Below are positions 8,591 to 16,689 of a stretch of 64,000 nt of DNA, one piece after another (positions within the stretch are counted from its first letter, which is position 1; each line of letters starts with the position of its first letter). A program made the translations under genes and the position numbers. The notes beneath the pieces are model-generated. The model was not told the DNA's origin and ran no database searches. It worked only from the letters and a program-made list of their open reading frames with translations. Where the stretch lies: the NCBI GenBank assembly GCA_947574135.1, contig CANPIM010000006.1, forward strand, positions 17,329-81,328, read 5' to 3'. This stretch comes from an uncultured Lachnospiraceae bacterium. GTDB lineage: Bacteria > Bacillota > Clostridia > Lachnospirales > Lachnospiraceae.

Positions 8591-9556
8591 ATGAAACAGA
8601 TATTAATTGCGTTTGAGGTGCCGGAAGAATGCTATGCAGCCTATGAAGAGGAATTTGATTTTACCGTAAGCCTGGGAGCCCCTATGACTACGGAGGAGCT
8701 TCTGGAGGTAGTGGACCAGTATGACGGTATTTTTGTGGCAGGTACCCGGGTGAACAAAGAGGTTTTGGATAAAGGCAGCAGGCTGCTGGTCATTGGAAAT
8801 AATGGTGTGGGATATGACAATATTGACTGGAAGTATGCCACAGAGAAGGGAGTTCCTGTGGTCAATACGCCTACTCAGGTGACGGAAACCACGGCGGAGC
8901 ATGCGGTGGCCCTGATGATGACCACCATGCGGGGCATTGCCCGCTACGATGACCGGGTGCGCCGGGGAGAATGGGGAACCCCTATTTTCACCGATGAAAA
9001 CATGGAGCTTCACGGGCGAACCTTAGGAATTCTGGGCTTTGGCCGCATTGGAAAAATGGTGTGCAAGAAGGCCCAGGGACTTGGCATGCAGGTGATTTAC
9101 TATGATAAATTCCGGGCCAGCGAGGCTGTGGAAAAGGAGTACAATGTCACCTACATGGAATTCGATGAGGTGCTGGCCAACAGCGATTGTGTCACCTTAC
9201 ATATGCCCTACGTTCCGGAAAATCACCATCTGTTTTCCATGGAAACCTTCCGGAAGATGAAAAAGGACGCCTACCTTATTAACGCGGCCCGGGGACCCAT
9301 TGTGGATGAGAAGGCTCTGGCAGAGGCTCTTGAGACTGGTGTGATTCGGGGAGCCGGACTGGACGTATTTGAGGAGGAGCCCAAGGTATACGAAGCTTTG
9401 AAGCATCTGGATAATGTGGTGATGACGCCTCACGTGGCGAGCGCGGCGAGAAGAACACGCGTTCTTATGGCTCAGGAGGCCATAGACGGCATGGTAGGGG
9501 TGCTGCGTGGAGAGATTCCCTCTAATGTCATCAATCGGGAAGTGCTGGAAAAATAA
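8591..9556 (+). CDS. D-2-hydroxyacid dehydrogenase (first copy)
   Basis: NAD-dependent reduction of a 2-oxo acid to the D-hydroxy acid (or the reverse), 321 aa. The NAD motif is GILGFGRIGKMVCKKA; the catalytic arginine is in INAARGPIVDE, the glutamate in DVFEEEP and the histidine in MTPHVASA, so all three active-site residues are present. The start at 8591 follows AGAGGAAAAG; the frame opens 33 nt earlier without a good site. It shares only general family similarity with the next gene, so the pair probably act on different substrates or in opposite directions. Confidence 0.88.
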   Translation: MKQILIAFEVPEECYAAYEEEFDFTVSLGAPMTTEELLEVVDQYDGIFVAGTRVNKEVLDKGSRLLVIGNNGVGYDNIDWKYATEKGVPVVNTPTQVTETTAEHAVALMMTTMRGIARYDDRVRRGEWGTPIFTDENMELHGRTLGILGFGRIGKMVCKKAQGLGMQVIYYDKFRASEAVEKEYNVTYMEFDEVLANSDCVTLHMPYVPENHHLFSMETFRKMKKDAYLINAARGPIVDEKALAEALETGVIRGAGLDVFEEEPKVYEALKHLDNVVMTPHVASAARRTRVLMAQEAIDGMVGVLRGEIPSNVINREVLEK

Positions 9557-9589
9557 GAGACAGAGCTTGGAAAGGAGAGACAAAGCAGG

Positions 9590-10555
9590 ATGAAAATCGT
9601 AGTATTGGACGGATATACCCTGAATCCGGGAGATCTGGATTGGAAGGGAATGGAGGCCTTGGGAGAGTGCGTGGTCTATGAGCGCACCTCTCTGACAGAT
9701 GTGCAGGAGACCATTCAACGGATTGGAGACGCAGAGGTAGTTATCACCAACAAGACCCCGCTGCCCCGGCAGGTGTTTGAGGCCTGTCCCCAGATAAAGT
9801 ATGTAGGCGTACTGGCTACCGGCTACAATGTGGTGGACGGAAAGGCAGCCAGAGATCGGGGAATCCCGGTAACCAATATTCCCACCTATGGGACCGCGGC
9901 TGTGGGCCAGTTTGCCATCGCCCTTTTGCTGGAGATCTGCCATCACATTGGCTATCATAATCAGACCGTGCATGAGGGAAAATGGGAGAACCATGCGGAC
10001 TGGTGCTACTGGGATTATCCTCTGATAGAGCTGGCCGGAAAGACCATGGGCATCATTGGCTTTGGCCGTATCGGACAGACCACAGGCCGTATTGCCCAGG
10101 CTCTGGGAATGCAGGTGTTGGCCTATGACTCCTTCCATAATCCGGATTTGGAAAGTGAGACCTGCAGGTATACGGATCTGGAGGAGCTGCTTCGGACATC
10201 GGATGTGATTGCCCTTCATTGTCCCCTGTTTCCGGAGACCGAGGGCATGATCAACAAGGAGACCATTGCCAAGATGAAGGATGGGGTGATTATTCTCAAT
10301 AATTCCCGGGGACCCCTGATTGTGGAGGAGGATCTGCGGGATGCCCTGAACAGTGGCAAGGTAGCTGCGGCCGGGCTGGATGTGGTGTCCACAGAGCCCA
10401 TCCGGGGAGATAATCCCTTGCTGCAGGCCAAGAACTGCATCATCACCCCCCATATCTCCTGGGCGCCCAAGGAGTCCAGAAAGCGTCTGATGGACATTGC
10501 GGTGGGAAATCTCCAGGCCTTTGTAGATGGAAAGCCTGTGAATGTGGTAAATTAA
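9590..10555 (+). CDS. D-2-hydroxyacid dehydrogenase (second copy, glycerate/hydroxypyruvate type)
   Basis: 321 aa, same fold as the preceding gene. The NAD motif is GIIGFGRIGQTTGRIAQALG; catalytic residues lie in LNNSRGPLIVEE (Arg), DVVSTEP (Glu) and ITPHISWAP (His). The WAP ending and overall pattern recall glycerate dehydrogenase/hydroxypyruvate reductase. It lies 33 nt after the first dehydrogenase with its own GGAG site, and a strong terminator follows, so the aldolase and both dehydrogenases form one transcription unit. Confidence 0.88.
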   Translation: MKIVVLDGYTLNPGDLDWKGMEALGECVVYERTSLTDVQETIQRIGDAEVVITNKTPLPRQVFEACPQIKYVGVLATGYNVVDGKAARDRGIPVTNIPTYGTAAVGQFAIALLLEICHHIGYHNQTVHEGKWENHADWCYWDYPLIELAGKTMGIIGFGRIGQTTGRIAQALGMQVLAYDSFHNPDLESETCRYTDLEELLRTSDVIALHCPLFPETEGMINKETIAKMKDGVIILNNSRGPLIVEEDLRDALNSGKVAAAGLDVVSTEPIRGDNPLLQAKNCIITPHISWAPKESRKRLMDIAVGNLQAFVDGKPVNVVN

Positions 10556-10567
10556 GTGAATCAGAAG

Positions 10568-10615
10568 GCCCTTTTCTGACAGGGAAGCAGTTCTCTGTCA
10601 GAAAAGGGCTTTTAT
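10568..10615 (+). terminator. Rho-independent terminator
   Basis: A perfect 15-bp stem, GCCCTTTTCTGACAG (10568-10582) with CTGTCAGAAAAGGGC (10595-10609), is followed by TTTTAT. Confidence 0.9.
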
Positions 10616-10766
10616 AAGTGCATATGGATTTCTGGCCAAATATGTGATAAGATAAAAAAGAAAGTAGCGTGTGCCAGAGGAAAGCAGACAGCAGACAGGC
10701 ACGTTTTTATGAGCAAAGAATACCATCTCGCCACGGTGTGTGTCCATGTCAAGAGATGGTAAGGAG

Positions 10767-11438
10767 ATGGAATTGAGGAGACGTTGGATAAAAATAAGCG
10801 CTTTGGCAGGTATTTGTCTTGTAATTGTTCTGTGGAAGCTTCCCATGAAAGGGGAGCATGCCGGTTCATCACAGACTCCAAATGCAGAGCGCCCCATGCT
10901 GGCTATGGACGGCCAAATGTATGTGGACCCCTATATGCCGGTGTCAAGGCTGCCCTATGGGTATGCTCTGGCTGGGACGCTGGGTGAGGACCAGGCCTAC
11001 AATACAGGACTGGAGGGGCTGGAATACTACACAAATCCGGACAGAGAGGATGACTTTTATGTATACCAGGAATGTGGAACGCCCATAGACATTAACACGG
11101 TGGACAGCACTAAGCGGCAGTGGGCCTACGTGCGCTGGATAAAGGCAGTGAATGACGGAGTAGAGAATCGATGTCTGACATTGGATGATGTGATGTTTCT
11201 GGCCCGGAAGGGAGATTCCCTGGCCTGGACAGACTTTGATTTGTATTCCTATGTGGAGACAGGGTCCGGGCTGGAAATCCGGATCTATGAAATAGACGAG
11301 CGATTTTCTGTCTGGGTAGGCGGGACTGCGTATCCGGAGGAGCCCATGTATTTTTATTTGCAGGCAAAGGATGGGACGGATGCGCACATAGATATTCGGG
11401 ACGAAGATGTGGCGGCCTTTGTGGAGGAGCATGAATAA
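10767..11438 (+). CDS. Exported hypothetical protein
   Basis: About 223 aa. A short basic N-terminus and one hydrophobic segment (ISALAGICLVIVLW, residues 9-22) indicate a secreted or membrane-anchored protein. The rest is acidic and tyrosine-rich (YGYALAGTLGEDQAYNTGL, YVYQECGTPID, RQWAYVRWIKA) with no known catalytic motif. The start is uncertain: AAGGAG directly abuts the ATG at 10767 and is better spaced for the TTG at 10773. An inverted repeat TACCATCTC/GAGATGGTA (10721-10729 and 10753-10761) covers the leader. It stands between terminator-separated units, so its partners are unclear. Confidence 0.65.
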   Translation: MELRRRWIKISALAGICLVIVLWKLPMKGEHAGSSQTPNAERPMLAMDGQMYVDPYMPVSRLPYGYALAGTLGEDQAYNTGLEGLEYYTNPDREDDFYVYQECGTPIDINTVDSTKRQWAYVRWIKAVNDGVENRCLTLDDVMFLARKGDSLAWTDFDLYSYVETGSGLEIRIYEIDERFSVWVGGTAYPEEPMYFYLQAKDGTDAHIDIRDEDVAAFVEEHE

Positions 11439-11537
11439 TTCCAGAAACACCCTGGAAATTTTTTCTTATGTGGTCTATAATATAGCGAAAGCGGCCGTCT
11501 TTGACAAGGGCCGAAAAGGGAAAAGGAGCGTATAAAG

Positions 11538-12455
11538 ATGAAATATTTAATTATCGGCGCCGGGGGAACCGGTGGATGTATAGGAGCCTATATGACGGAG
11601 GCCAAAAAGGATGTGACCCTGATAGCCCGGGGCGCCCACCTGGCGGCTATGCAGAGAGAGGGCCTTCGGATGGAGACCACCAAAAAGGGAAATTACACGA
11701 TTTATCCCATAAAGGCTGTGGATATGGATCATTACACAGAGAAGCCGGATGTGATCTTTGTCTGTGTAAAGGGGTATTCTCTGGAGGAGACCGTCCCCTT
11801 TATCCGGAGAGTGGCCAAGCCGGAGACCGTGGTCATTCCCATCCTGAATATTTATGGAACCGGAGGGAGACTGCAGGAGAAGCTTCCCCAGCTTTTGGTA
11901 ACCGACGGCTGTATCTATATAGCGTCGGAGATCAGAAAGCCCGGCTGTCTCTGGCAGAACGGAGATATTTTCCGGGTGGTATTTGGGGTGAGAACTCCCC
12001 AAGAATACCGGCCGGTGCTGGAGCAGGTAAAAAGGGATTTGGATGACAGCGGCATTGACGGGGTGCTGTCGGAGAACATTCAGCGGGACGCTTTACAGAA
12101 ATTTTCCTACGTATCCCCCATGGCGGCCTGCGGGCAGTATTATGGGGTGAAATGCGGGGCCATGCAGCAGCCGGGAGAGGTGCGGAATACCTTTGCGGCC
12201 CTGATGGGAGAGATAGACCGCCTGGCACAGGCTATGGGCATCCGTTTTACGGAAAACATTGTGGAGACAAACCTGAAGATTCTGGATGCTCTGACCCCGG
12301 AGGCTTCCACCTCTATGCAGCGGGATATTGAGGCGGGAAAGGCCTCGGAGATCGATGGCCTGATCTATGAGGTGGTGCGTCTGGGACAGCGGTACGGGGT
12401 GGAGCTGCCAGGCTATGAGAAAATTGCCCGGGAGCTGAAACAGCGTGGGTTGTAG
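11538..12455 (+). CDS. 2-dehydropantoate 2-reductase family protein (PanE/ApbA-like)
   Basis: 305 aa, NADPH-dependent reductase fold. The N-terminal dinucleotide motif is IIGAGGTGGCIGAYM; the C-terminal helical domain holds the conserved KFSYVSPMAA and STSMQRDIEAGKASEIDGL segments that bind substrate in ketopantoate reductases. The start has AAAAGGAG eight bases upstream. It lies with an esterase and catabolic dehydrogenases rather than with panB or panC, so it may reduce another branched 2-oxo acid. Confidence 0.82.
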   Translation: MKYLIIGAGGTGGCIGAYMTEAKKDVTLIARGAHLAAMQREGLRMETTKKGNYTIYPIKAVDMDHYTEKPDVIFVCVKGYSLEETVPFIRRVAKPETVVIPILNIYGTGGRLQEKLPQLLVTDGCIYIASEIRKPGCLWQNGDIFRVVFGVRTPQEYRPVLEQVKRDLDDSGIDGVLSENIQRDALQKFSYVSPMAACGQYYGVKCGAMQQPGEVRNTFAALMGEIDRLAQAMGIRFTENIVETNLKILDALTPEASTSMQRDIEAGKASEIDGLIYEVVRLGQRYGVELPGYEKIARELKQRGL

Positions 12456-12516
12456 GGGATAGAAGAATTGTTAAAATATGAATGATTTTTCTATGATTTT
12501 AGAAAGGAATTTAGAG

Positions 12517-13323
12517 ATGAGACTGAGCGGCACTGTTTTTTCCAATGTCTTGGGGATGGATACGGATATTTCCCTGATCCTTCCCAACAAGCTTAAGGAG
12601 GAGGGCAGCTACCGGGTGGCCTATGTGCTGCATGGATTGTGCGGCAATAACAAAACCTGGCTGGATTATTCCCTGCTTCCGGTCTATGCCAGCCCAGGGG
12701 ATGTGGTCTATATCCTGCCGGAGGTACAGCGAAGCTTTTACACAGATATGAAGCATGGGCTTTGTTATTATACCTATATTACGGAGGAGCTGCCTCTTAT
12801 CTGTCAAAATCTTTTTCGCATATCGGCAAAGAGGGAGGATACCATGATTCTGGGGGGCTCCATGGGAGGCTATGGGGCTCTTCGTTGCGCCCTGTCCAAG
12901 CCGGAGCAGTATGGATTCTGCGGAGCCTTCTCCTCGGGCTGTCTGTTTTTAAAGGAGGGCATGGAGGAGACCCGGAAGCACGGTATGCGCCCGGAATACC
13001 AGAAAAGCTTTGGGGAGCAGCTTATCCAGGATTTCCGCGCAGCCTTTGGGGAGGAGCTTTGCTGGACTCCGGAGATTGATATTTTGGAGCTGGCCGGAAG
13101 CATAAGGGAGCGGGGAAAGCAGCCCCAGCTGTATCTGACCTGCGGCACAAAGGATCCCTTCTATCAGGACCATAAGCGGTTCTGCAAAGAATTGGATGGG
13201 CTTGGGCTTTCCTATACCTTTGAAGAATGGGAGGCTTCCCACGATTTTCTCTATTTCAATGAGGCCCTGCGGCGGGCCATAGAGAAATGTTCTCAGGGGA
13301 GCGATGGATATGAAGAAAGATAG
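12517..13323 (+). CDS. Alpha/beta-hydrolase, esterase D/tributyrin esterase family
   Basis: About 268 aa serine esterase. The nucleophile elbow is GGSMGGYGAL, the acid lies in CGTKDPF and the histidine in ASHDFLYF, completing a Ser-Asp-His triad. The ATG at 12517 (MRLSGTVFSNVLGMDTD) has AAAGGA at good distance and matches the usual family start; the frame is open from 12478 without a site. Family members hydrolyse short acyl esters or S-formylglutathione. The next gene starts inside its last 20 nt, so the two are co-translated. Confidence 0.82.
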   Translation: MRLSGTVFSNVLGMDTDISLILPNKLKEEGSYRVAYVLHGLCGNNKTWLDYSLLPVYASPGDVVYILPEVQRSFYTDMKHGLCYYTYITEELPLICQNLFRISAKREDTMILGGSMGGYGALRCALSKPEQYGFCGAFSSGCLFLKEGMEETRKHGMRPEYQKSFGEQLIQDFRAAFGEELCWTPEIDILELAGSIRERGKQPQLYLTCGTKDPFYQDHKRFCKELDGLGLSYTFEEWEASHDFLYFNEALRRAIEKCSQGSDGYEER

Positions 13324-13798
13324 GGCGGATGTACCTAAGAGAGGGTACTATAAAATCTTAAACAGTGTGACAGCGGCGGCCTTAGCAGGGACCTTTCTCT
13401 ATTTGATTTACATGTGGAATGGGCTGCCGGAGCAGATTCCCAGTCATTATAACGGGGCAGGGCAGGCGGACGGCTGGAGTGGGAAGGGAAGCCTGTGGTT
13501 TAGCCCTGTTATGGCTGTACTCCTTTACGGGTTTATCAGCCTTATGGAGCAATTTCCCGATCTGTGGAATACAGGCATAGAGGTCACTCCCGAGAATAAG
13601 GAGCGGGTGCTTGGGGCAGTAAAGACCATGGTGGTATGGACGAAAACCAGTGCGGTGCTTTGCCTTTGCTGGATGACCCTGTGCTCTGCCAGGCAGAAAA
13701 ATCTGGGGGTCTGGTTTCTGCCGGTATTTTTGGGAATGACATTTTTTCCCATTGTTTGGTGCTGCATTCGGATTTTTCGCCCGGGAAAGAATCAGTGA
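13304..13798 (+). CDS. DUF1648-like integral membrane protein
   Basis: 164 aa with three to four hydrophobic segments (around residues 20-38, 65-82, 105-122 and 133-150). The YMWNGLPEQIPSHYNGAGQADGW stretch (residues 35-57) closely fits the DUF1648 signature found in small membrane proteins and SdpI-type immunity proteins. The start overlaps the esterase end and has AGGGGAG just before it. The function is unknown; it is probably translationally coupled to the esterase. Confidence 0.75.
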   Translation: MDMKKDRADVPKRGYYKILNSVTAAALAGTFLYLIYMWNGLPEQIPSHYNGAGQADGWSGKGSLWFSPVMAVLLYGFISLMEQFPDLWNTGIEVTPENKERVLGAVKTMVVWTKTSAVLCLCWMTLCSARQKNLGVWFLPVFLGMTFFPIVWCCIRIFRPGKNQ

Positions 13799-13809
13799 GG
13801 TTGTAGGTT

Positions 13810-15105
13810 ATGGGACATATTACAAGCAGAGATGCATATAAGAATCTGGAGGATCGGATCAACTGGTTTACCCAGGGAGCTCCGGTTTCTGACAGTCTGT
13901 ATCAGATTTTACAGGTGTTGTACACGGAAAAGGAGGCCAAATGGGTAGCGAAGCTTCCGGTGCGGCCCTTTACGGCTAAGCGGGCGGCCCGGATCTGGAA
14001 TACCACGGAGGCCCGGGCAGAGAAATTTCTGGAGCATTTGTGTGAGAAGGCGCTCCTGGTGGACTCCTTTCACCAGGGAGTGCGCAAGTTTGTTATGCCG
14101 CCGCCCATGGCCGGGTTTATTGAGTTTGCCCTGATGCGGACCAGGGGGGACATTGACCAGAAGCTTTTAAGCCAGCTCTACTATCAGTATATGAATGTGG
14201 AGGAGGATTTTGTCAAGGATCTGTTTTACGCCACAGAGACCAAGCTTGGCCGGGTGTTTGTCCAGGAGCCGGTGCTGACCACGGAGAATACCCTTCATAT
14301 TTTAGATTATGAGCGGGCCAGCCACATTGTGGAGGAGGCGGAATATATTGGCCTTGGTACCTGCTACTGCCGGCATAAGATGCTCCATGTGGGGCATCCC
14401 TGCGAGATCCATGCGCCCCTGGACGTGTGCCTGACCTTTGGCAATGTGGCCCGGTCTCTGGCGCAGAACGGCGGCTATGCCCGGCTCATTGACAAGGCGG
14501 AGGCCATGGATGCCCTGGAGCGCTCCTATGCCCACAATCTGGTGCAGATCGGGGAAAATGTCCGGGAGGATCCGGCCTTTATCTGTAATTGCTGTGGCTG
14601 CTGCTGTGAGGCTCTCCAGGCGGCCCGGCGGTTTAGCCCCATGCAGCCCGTAGCCACAACGAACTATATTCCCAGGGTGGAGGAGAGCTCCTGCGTGGGC
14701 TGCGGAAAATGCGCCAAGGCCTGTCCCATTCAGGCCATTTCCATGAAGGAGGGAGCTGACGGACGGAAGCGGGCCGTGGTGGATACAGAGATCTGCCTGG
14801 GCTGCGGGGTGTGCGCCCACAACTGTCCCACCAAAGCCCTGGAGCTAAAGCGCCGGCCTATGCAGGTGATCACGCCGGTAAACAGCACCCACCGCTTTGT
14901 GCTGCAGGCCATTGAAAAGGGGACCCTGCAAAATCTGGTCTTTGACAACCAGGCCTTTGCAAATCACCGGGCCATGGCAGCAGTGTTTGGGACGATTCTG
15001 AAGCTGCCGCCGTTGAAGCAGGCCTTGGCCAGTAAGCAGTTTAAGTCCATTTATCTGGATAAGCTTCTTTCCAGTCAGTTAAATCGGGAGAAAAGACATT
15101 CATAA
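13810..15105 (+). CDS. 4Fe-4S ferredoxin-domain protein
   Basis: 431 aa cytoplasmic iron-sulfur protein. The N-terminal 150 residues look like a winged-helix or helical region; next come cysteine-rich stretches CYCRHK and CNCCGCCC (residues about 180 and 260); then two ferredoxin clusters, CVGCGKCAKACP and CLGCGVCAHNCP (about residues 297-345). The C-terminal 90 residues have no motif. Similar clostridial proteins are thought to pass electrons to unknown partners. It is the last gene before a strong terminator. Confidence 0.82.
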   Translation: MGHITSRDAYKNLEDRINWFTQGAPVSDSLYQILQVLYTEKEAKWVAKLPVRPFTAKRAARIWNTTEARAEKFLEHLCEKALLVDSFHQGVRKFVMPPPMAGFIEFALMRTRGDIDQKLLSQLYYQYMNVEEDFVKDLFYATETKLGRVFVQEPVLTTENTLHILDYERASHIVEEAEYIGLGTCYCRHKMLHVGHPCEIHAPLDVCLTFGNVARSLAQNGGYARLIDKAEAMDALERSYAHNLVQIGENVREDPAFICNCCGCCCEALQAARRFSPMQPVATTNYIPRVEESSCVGCGKCAKACPIQAISMKEGADGRKRAVVDTEICLGCGVCAHNCPTKALELKRRPMQVITPVNSTHRFVLQAIEKGTLQNLVFDNQAFANHRAMAAVFGTILKLPPLKQALASKQFKSIYLDKLLSSQLNREKRHS

Positions 15106-15110
15106 CAAGC

Positions 15111-15160
15111 CTCCCCTCCCTTTACAGGATACGCGCACCTGTCAAGGGAGGGGAGTTTTT
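15111..15160 (+). terminator. Rho-independent terminator
   Basis: CTCCCCTCCCTTTACAGG (15111-15128) pairs with CCTGTCAAGGGAGGGGAG (15138-15155) with one mismatch, followed by TTTTT. Confidence 0.92.
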
Positions 15161-15180
15161 CCTGATTTTCCAGGATTTCC

Positions 15181-15774
15181 CTATTGCTTTTTGGCGTAAA
15201 TTCGAATGCTTTCTAATTGCGGAAAGCGACTCAGCATTCCATCTCCTTCTAATTCCTGAATATGCAAAACCAGTCGTTGTCCGGAAGCATCCACGTATTC
15301 CATCTCGTATTCGCCGGAGCTTCCTTCCTCCCAGCCGGACTGCCTTAAGAGAAAGCCGGCGCCCACTTCCCCTCTCATTAAATCCGGTATCAGGCGAAGC
15401 CCTTCCACCGTATGTCCGCTTCCTATGTGCATTTCGATCATATGAATTATTTCAGTGTCCGGCGCAATCAATACGGCAAGAGTATCATTTTCAAGCCGTT
15501 TCCATTCTCCCTCACTTCCTGTCTCCTGGAGCTCTTCCCCTGTCTCTTCCAGCAAGACGGTAAGCTTCTGCCCCAGATAATGGGAAAGTTCCCGGGATGG
15601 GGGAACCGGAATATCCGAAAAGGGAATATCCTGCACATCTGTCAGATAGCTTTCGTATTGTTCTTCTGAAATTTCACGCTTCTCTGTGCCTTCCGAATAA
15701 TACAGCGTGGCAGTAGCCGTGTCCGGAGATCCCACAGTAAATTTTCGATAGCGGTTGTCGTCAAGCTTTTCCAT
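15181..15774 (-). CDS. Hypothetical protein, probable C-terminal half of a frameshifted lipoprotein
   Basis: 197 aa from the ATG at 15774, without signal peptide or recognisable enzyme motif; acidic, with EKREISEEQYESYLTDV resembling the last helix of many clostridial surface lipoproteins of unknown function. Its frame is open upstream of the ATG (GVRTLYAFST) right back to a G-rich run at about 15805-15815 where the preceding gene ends. One extra G there would fuse the two into a single lipoprotein of about 405 aa. No ribosome binding site is seen for an independent start. Confidence 0.6.
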   Translation of the reverse strand: MEKLDDNRYRKFTVGSPDTATATLYYSEGTEKREISEEQYESYLTDVQDIPFSDIPVPPSRELSHYLGQKLTVLLEETGEELQETGSEGEWKRLENDTLAVLIAPDTEIIHMIEMHIGSGHTVEGLRLIPDLMRGEVGAGFLLRQSGWEEGSSGEYEMEYVDASGQRLVLHIQELEGDGMLSRFPQLESIRIYAKKQ

Positions 15775-15797
15775 TGTAGAGAATGCATAGAGAGTCC

Positions 15798-16397
15798 TTA
15801 CCCCTCCCCCAGTCCGCCCATCTGCTGCAGCTCATATAAAGACTCCACACCCTCCGGTAAATCAAAGAGCATCATTCCTTTATAGACAAGGGCCTGATAA
15901 TTTGGAGAATATTGAAAGGGACCCTGATAGTTGATGTTCGTAAAGAGGAGAGATATTTCTTTTGTATCCATATCATAACTGTATACAAAATAATTACGCA
16001 AAGGGTCCTTATCCGGATATTCTATCTCTGCAGAGGTAAGAGCCAGCTCCTGGATTCCATCCTGATTTATATCCAAAAGGGCATACTGGGTGATGGGCAG
16101 CCAGTATTCCAGCAGCATTTCGCTAAAGCCTTCCTCAAACTTTAATTCATCCACAAACTTTGCATAGGCCTGCAGCTCTTCCGTTTTGTCGCTCCATAAA
16201 TCCTCCAGACAATTTACAGGCTGCGCCGGGGATTCCTGCGGCAAATCCTCTTCCTCCTGGGCGGGAGCCTCCTCCAGGTTTGTCTCCGCCTCCTCCTTGG
16301 CCTGGACAGGCGCCTCTGGAGCTGTTTCCTCCTGCTTTTGGCAGGATACCAGGAAAACCATGCAAAACAGTAAGAATAAATAAAAGCATTTCTTCAC
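15798..16397 (-). CDS. Putative lipoprotein (N-terminal part)
   Basis: 199 aa as read. The signal peptide MKKCFYLFLLFCMVFLVSC ends in a lipobox cysteine, followed by a Glu/Ala/Pro-rich linker (residues 20-60) and a domain with the YALLDINQDGIQELAL motif, a calcium-loop-like repeat common in secreted Lachnospiraceae proteins. The GTG start at 16397 follows GGGAGG. The C-terminus (GGLGEG, stop) lies in a G-run and looks truncated by a one-base frameshift relative to the next open frame. It is probably anchored to the outer face of the membrane; the role is unknown. Confidence 0.7.
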   Translation of the reverse strand: MKKCFYLFLLFCMVFLVSCQKQEETAPEAPVQAKEEAETNLEEAPAQEEEDLPQESPAQPVNCLEDLWSDKTEELQAYAKFVDELKFEEGFSEMLLEYWLPITQYALLDINQDGIQELALTSAEIEYPDKDPLRNYFVYSYDMDTKEISLLFTNINYQGPFQYSPNYQALVYKGMMLFDLPEGVESLYELQQMGGLGEG

Positions 16398-16454
16398 AAT
16401 ACATTTCCTCCCGGTGCCATTTGTTATAGTTTGTTCAATGTGGATTGCTTGTTT

Positions 16455-16483
16455 AGTATAACACAGGAGCAGGGAATTTGTAA
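16455..16483 (-). promoter_or_regulatory. Sigma-A promoter of the lipoprotein gene
   Basis: On the minus strand, TTACAA (16483-16478), 17-bp spacer, TATACT (16460-16455). Confidence 0.6.
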
Positions 16484-16564
16484 CCCGTATTTTATTCGGT
16501 TTATGAGAGATCAGTAGGTTGTATTTGGCAGTCTATATTGCTATATTGCTTTTAGGATTTTTCA

Positions 16565-16593
16565 TTGCAGAATCTAAAAAATTGCGCTATAAT
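16565..16593 (+). promoter_or_regulatory. Sigma-A promoter of ilvE
   Basis: TTGCAG (16565-16570), 17-bp spacer, TATAAT (16588-16593), about 97 bp ahead of ilvE. The leader carries a small CCGCC/GGCGG hairpin near 16655-16675 but no T-box features. Confidence 0.65.
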
Positions 16594-16689
16594 GAAAAGC
16601 AAGCTTTGGCCGGACTTTTTATGCCAGAGTCCGCACCCGAGAATGAGGAGAAATGCGGCCGCCCTCAGGACGGCGGATAGGAGGAGAAT

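Noticed and set aside
9197..10453. Long antisense open frame (about 418 codons)
   Set aside because: It is opposite two well-supported dehydrogenase genes, has no ribosome binding site and no recognisable domain.
16594..16689. T-box or other riboswitch before ilvE
   Set aside because: The leader is under 100 nt, with one short GC hairpin and no T-box sequence or antiterminator.
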